Below are positions 59,330-64,000 of a DNA stretch of 64,000 nt, piece after piece. Every line of letters starts with the position of its first letter. Position 1 is the stretch's first letter. The position numbers were made by a program, and so were the translations under genes. The notes beneath the pieces are model-generated. The model did not search any database. It was not told where the DNA came from and was given only the letters and a program-made list of their open reading frames with translations. The DNA comes from Phyllostachys edulis (Eukaryota > Streptophyta > Magnoliopsida > Poales > Poaceae). The stretch is taken from positions 18,209,022 through 18,273,021 of the forward strand of contig CM070563.1 in NCBI GenBank assembly GCA_036346405.1, written 5' to 3'.

Positions 59330-60480
59330 GTATGGATCACGGATCGGCGAGTTTTGGCCTCCTTAATGCGCGCATCGGCCAGTACATCGCGGCGTCGCGT
59401 CAGGTCCCTCATCTCCTACTGGCCGCCGGCGCGATGTGTTGGTTAGTGATCCGCACGCGACACCTCGTGGCTGGCAGAGCTAGACCTGTTGGAGCCAGGC
59501 GAGTTAGTATACGTCCACACTATCTTCTACATGAATCTATACCTTCGTCTTGACGACTTTTGTTCCTTCGCGGGTTGAGCGCCGTCTACTACCTATCGCC
59601 GGGATGGTGCAGGCCACGCAGACGAGGAGGCGGCTTAAGAAGCACTCATGATCGGCGGCAGCGGAGGCGTCCATCTTTGGCAGAGCGAAGCCAGCACGCT
59701 TCGTTCGATCGCTCCTGGCGGACAAATTTTGTAGCCGGTGGCGACGAGAGATTCACACTTTCCATCTCCCATTCGGGAGATGGCTCCTACTGGGGCGTCT
59801 CACTGCTTCTTGGCCTCCCTATCGCGGGAGGTGCCGCCTTCAGGAGCCTCCGGATAATCGGGCGAGAGGACCTTGGCGAGGTTTCAGGAATCTCCCACTG
59901 TGTTGGCGGTCGGGTACTACGTCATTCGGAGAACCGAGAGCACGGGCGCCCTTGCGCGTGGTTGTCGCGAGCTCGGGTATGTGTTCCACACCGTACTTCG
60001 TTAATACTTGCAAAGGGGACTTACTATTTTTTCGTTGTGCCAGTGTCGAGCGGATGGACCCTCACGCACCAGCGGCGTACGCCACACGAGGCGCATTTGT
60101 TGTATTTGTTTGGTTGGTCTGCTTCACCGGCGATCACGGCGACCACCGTCGACGCGAGGCTCATCATGCGCTTAGAACCATCGCCAACGAGGAGGGCCCC
60201 AGATCGGTGGGGTTCGGTTGTATTTGCCGCCAATCGCGGCTTGTGCGAGCAATGCGTGTCTCAGTCGACCGCATCACTCCATCCTCGCAGGTGTCCTCTG
60301 CGATTGCAGCCATGTCGTTTGGCGCTTTAGCCTCGGGACGGCCCCGTTGACGACAACAAGCGCCGTCTGGCCGGAGATGTACAACGCGTAGGCGAGGTGG
60401 ACCGGCAAGCGATGGGCTTGTGCGGCGGCAGTGCGTATTCTTTCCGTGACTCATTTTTCATATTACCGATCGTCCTACCT
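59330..60480 (+). pseudogene. Plant mobile domain (PMD, aminotransferase-like) ORF relic
   Basis: Shifting between frames it reads GVSLLLGLPIAGG (59790-59830, the VxLLLGLPI block), HEAHLLYLFGW (about 60090), HALRTIANEEGPR (60165-60205), RAMRVSVD and a final block with SFGALASGRPR (about 60345). These follow the order of PMD proteins of plants, a family that occurs both in host genes (MAIN/MAIL1) and in transposons. It is on the same strand as the transposase relic and about 0.5 kb downstream, so it is likely a second MULE gene and not a host gene. Confidence 0.65.
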
Positions 60481-60960
60481 AATATGCTGTGTTCGTTGCG
60501 GTGCGATTCGCGCCGTCCGGGTGACGCAGGCGTCTGAGCCTCTTCGTGGAAGCCTGAAGCCGCCTACCACGGCGACGCGTTATTGAGCCATACTCACCGA
60601 GGAGTTACTTTCGCGCTACCCCACGGCCCGTCCTCGGCGTGGCTGATAGACAAGAGTATTATCGACCAAGCAGAACTTCTTCGGCGTCTTCGTGGAGACT
60701 ACGGCCGCATCGTGTGATCGCCCGATTCCGCATACGATTAGGCATGCAAGGTGCGAAAGCGTGCTAGTAATGTCGGCATACGTAAGTTGTTTTGTTGTCC
60801 TCTCTTACACACGACGACTAACTACAAATTACGTCTTGCGGCTTCAATGGAAGGGAGTCCGCCGCAACGAATCGGGGGTTAGGATGGGCGTGTGGTAGCG
60901 AGCGGGGAGGGCGTACGGGGACCGTGTGCGAGAGGATATCCCCTACGCACCACAGAGCTA

Positions 60961-63436
60961 TGACCGATATACACAGTTTTCAAGAAAATCCAAATTAATT
61001 CAAATGGGTTCTCGCTCACCGAATTTAATTATTTGGCCAAAATTTGCAGAGTAGTGGGGAGACAAAGGATTACATAGATAAATAGAGAATAAAATTATAA
61101 GACCAAAATAACTTGGTTCATCTCATTTGGAGTTTTTATGAATTACTTATGCATTTTCAAAGTTATCAGCTTTTTCTATTGTAAAAATAATAGAGTTATG
61201 GATCATTTTCTAAAACCATATTCTCTGCTATAGAGACATGTTTGAAACCAAATTTATAATAAATTTCATTAAAAATTAAAATTACCAACACTGGTTGCAC
61301 TCATTTTGGAGTTAAGATGAATTAGTTATGAATTTTTGAAGTTAATTGAATTTTCAGTGTGCAAATAATTCATTTTCAGATTTTCTAAGGCATTTTTTTA
61401 CTTTTCTTACCGAAAGGTGCGCTAGCCACAGTCGCTGATGAGTGGGATTGAAGGAATAGTGCATTTTTTTAAAAATCTTAGATTTAACCGCGCTCTAACA
61501 TGTGGGACCCGTTGTGAGCGGCACAGTCCAATGGACTCGGTCCACTCGCGCACGTGCACAGTGCACGGTGCTTAAGTGATGTGGCCCGAAAGTTAGCCTC
61601 TGCGGTGTTTAAACTAATGCTCCCATTTTCTGTGCATGGGGCCCACCTGTAAGCGACTTCTCAGTGTAGCTAAGATAGCCATTAAAAGCTAATCCAATCA
61701 TACAGAGCTGTCCGCGTACAACAATGCCCCCATGTGCTAGCCCAGTGGCTCGCCAGTGCTACGCGCCACGGCGGAGCCGGCCAAGGCCTAGGTTAGATGC
61801 ACAATAGCGCTACGCACATAATGGGAGTGGTTACAGCAGCTAAGGTGGTCCATGCCGACGGCGAGCCGGAGAGGGGTGGCGGCAGTTCTATGGCAAAGTT
61901 GCATGCACAATGTAAAGCTCTGCAGCGTCCATACAGTGGGTGCCCGAGGCTCTCAGGGCTACTAGGAAGCTACCTGAGCTAGGGAAGAGGTCCAAGTGGT
62001 CGAAGGAGCTTGGAGCTTGGCCGGTCGTCGAAGAAAATGACAGCGGCGGCACAGCTTCACAAGGAGAGATCGACTGGAGCAAAACAAAGACAAGTGAATG
62101 GTCAGAGCAGCTTAAAGATCACATGAGGATGCTCTAGTAGCAAAGAATTGATGAAAGCTTTACCTAGAAGAGTTTGTTCTTCGACCAAAATGGACAAAAC
62201 TTCAATCCCTCGAGATCCTATCGTGCATTGTCAAAATTGATTGAGGGGTTTGGTTCAGTAAGCTAAAGCATGTTTGGTGACACACTTGAGTGATTATAAT
62301 ACTCACCGGAGACTAGGATTGACATGATGATGTCCATGGGTGCGTGCTCCAGAGCTTGCATTGGCACCAAGTTGGTCTGAAAGCTACAAGCTTTAAGAGA
62401 GGCCGGCATTAGGCAAAATGGATACGCATTGAACCCTAAGAAGAAAGGAACCAATGGACCGGAGCTTACCCGAGAGATGAGCTCGCACCAACATCCTTCT
62501 CCACGGCCGAAAAGAGGAGAAGTGAGGAAGAAGGAGGGTGCCGAGGGGTATTATGCTCGGGGAGCGACGGCAATGGAGGCGGTGTTAGGTGCTGAAGCTT
62601 AGGGATAGGTCATTTTGGGTGGTGGATTGACGACGTGAGCATCGCTCAATGGCTCAAAGCAGATCGCCTCGGTCGCGTGGCGAGGAGCTCCTACACGAGG
62701 AAGATGAAGGTGCCGACAGCGTAGGCCCGAATCATCAGCAATACACAACGGTGCACGCGAGTGATGTTCGGACCAGGCGTTTCGACAGTCCGATCAACAT
62801 CCAACGGTCCACAAGCACTGCGTTTTCGGATAGTCCGAACCGCCCCGTTTGATCTGGATGGTTGAATTCACATTGGAAGGTCTGAGTGTGTTGTGCTCAG
62901 CCGGTGTAGCTAGGTGACTTAGCCGAGTCAAGTGACTCAGGTCGGAGTTGGGTTTGGGCCGGAGGAATAGTGCCAGTTTGACTAATTTGGTTTAAGCTGA
63001 TTCTGATTTGACCAAGCCACTAAAAATAGGAATAAAAATCCTAAAAATCTAAAATACATTAGAGGGGTTCCTAGGAAAGTCTAGTGCTCATAAAAATTCT
63101 TAAACCATATTGTTCATGATATATTTGGTATAGTTTAAATTCAAACCTAGAATAGGTCATTGGATTGTGTTTGAATTTTCTGTGGTTTGAATTTAGTCCC
63201 AAAAATTTGGGAAAAATTATATTTATTCATGATAATTATTGTAGTATTTTAATAAATTAGTTTTAAATGAATATCACAAGTTTTTATTTTTTTTTATTTG
63301 GAGTTAAATTTTGAAGTGAAGGTTTAACATTTGTTTTAGATTTTTCAGGTGCAATAAATTATGCAAAATCTTCAAAACATGATGCATGCTCATGAAATGC
63401 ATACTAATTCTCATTTATTAAAATGGGGATGTGACA
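60961..63436 (-). repeat. Gypsy LTR D, right part (minus orientation)
   Basis: Reverse of 14504-16330: 61090-61400 and 16000-16200 share long runs (ctatagcagagagtatt, tctattatttttacaatag). It ends GATGTGACA at 63436, so the LTR starts TGTCACATC on its own strand. The right flank is a purine-rich tract on the minus strand (GGGTGGGGGCGGTGGTT). Confidence 0.75.
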
Positions 63437-63648
63437 AACCACCGCCCCCACCCTTCAAAAGATCTTGACCCCGAGATCTCAGTAGGTCGAAAGTTGGATT
63501 AGAAGATTCTAATAGGAGATACAACATCTGTTGTTTTTATTTTCTTCAAAGATAGTGCTAGTATATCCTACAAGGTTACAAGGAATGGTTATTACATTTT
63601 TCTTTCCATTGTTTTGTTTAACCTTTCCTTTCTTGATTCGAAGGCACT

Positions 63649-64000
63649 TCAAGCAAAAGGAAAAAGATCTGGATATTCATTTCGCATATGGCCTTCACAT
63701 TCCCAAGTTGCTTCGTCTTTAGTATGGTGGCTCCACTGAACTTTTATGAATTTGATGTTGCGATTTCTCATCTTGCACTCCGTTTCTTCAAGAATGCGAA
63801 TCGGGTGCTCCCGATAAGAAAGATCAGGTTGCAAGTCGAGTTCTTCCAACTCAGTTGCCTCGGTTGGGAGGCGAAGGCACTTCTTCAGTTGTGAAATATG
63901 GAACACGTCATGCACATCTGAAAGTGATGGTGGTAACTCCAATTGATAGGCCACTGGTCCCAGTTTCGCTAGAATCTAGAATGGTCCGATGTAGCGAGGT
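63649..64000 (-). pseudogene. Ty3/gypsy integrase C-terminus with chromodomain
   Basis: The minus-strand frame reads RYIGPF, stop (63978-63976), ILAKLGPVAYQLELPPSLS, VHDVFHISQLKKC, then the chromodomain PIRILEETECKMRNR, IKVQWSHHTKDEATWEC and a terminal YPDLFPFA. GPF-x-IL and VFHVSQL-like blocks mark the end of the chromovirus integrase. One Lys-type codon has become TAG; otherwise the frame is clean. The rest of pol lies beyond the window. Its own LTR starts 210 bases downstream (63436), as expected for the 3' end of the element. Confidence 0.88.

Larger units (their letters stand above)
56951..60960 (+). mobile_element. Decayed MULE (Mutator-like) with transposase and plant mobile domain relics
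   Basis: About 4 kb of sequence that splits LTR D: the LTR stops at about 56950 and resumes by about 60960-61020, as judged against the copy at 14504-17040. It holds two gene relics on the plus strand. I could not find clear terminal inverted repeats or a 9-bp target duplication, so the ends are approximate or lost. Confidence 0.65.

Noticed and set aside
59221..59553. Separate host gene upstream of the PMD relic
   Set aside because: No consistent frame or motif before the PMD blocks; better read as part of the decayed MULE.
56951..60960. Terminal inverted repeats of the MULE
   Set aside because: I compared 56945-57000 with the reverse complement of 60900-60970 and saw no convincing match; the ends may be lost or misplaced.
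1..64000. tRNA, rRNA, telomeric or centromeric satellite sequences
   Set aside because: No cloverleaf-like or rRNA core sequence, TTTAGGG run, or 150-180 base satellite was seen; only tRNA-complementary primer sites are present.

Overview
This window is nuclear DNA from a flowering plant, most likely a grass (Poaceae). It is an almost pure nest of transposable elements with no intact host gene. The grass call rests on the TE types (TNP2-type CACTA, chromodomain Ty3/gypsy elements primed by initiator-Met tRNA, a MULE paired with a plant-mobile-domain ORF) and on the GC-rich style of the captured gene pieces. The species cannot be named from sequence alone.

Layout. 1-1987 holds fragments of three LTR types. 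1988-26383 is a minus-strand LTR element (A) with a 2.18 kb 5' LTR, a Met-tRNA primer site, a polypurine tract and a 4.5 kb interior that is essentially non-coding. Its 3' LTR is split by a complete 15.5 kb CACTA transposon (2184-17704) with 27-bp identical termini and a GAT target duplication; the uninterrupted site survives in the sister LTR near 24383. The CACTA carries a nearly intact TNP2-like transposase, a companion Transposase_24-like gene, subterminal repeats, a 1.7 kb minisatellite and pieces of other LTR elements. 26384-27906 resumes the outer LTRs.

27907-49104 is a composite minus-strand element of A's superfamily (B/C), with a young gag-only element (E, 29917-38406, two 3.2 kb LTRs) inserted in its left LTR. 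At 45730-55062 two related elements lie head to head, giving inverted LTRs around inverted interior pieces. Their LTRs contain apparent fragments of host genes: a 3'-5' exonuclease-like gene, a UPF0114-like gene and an acyl-CoA-binding-protein-like gene, all in the transcription sense of the LTR. From 55216 to the right edge lies a long minus-strand gypsy LTR and the integrase/chromodomain end of its element; this LTR is interrupted by a decayed MULE (about 56951-60960) with a MuDR-type transposase relic and a plant mobile domain relic.

Most unusual signals: (1) a ladder of short hairpins in the A/B/C LTR family whose arms change between units and copies while staying complementary; (2) a variable GC-rich segment in these LTRs that seems to hold different captured gene fragments in different copies; (3) the roughly 9.3 kb inverted arrangement; (4) a family of non-coding interiors kept in the same order in several copies. 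All boundaries and homologies were read by eye; family names come from recognised motifs, not database searches.
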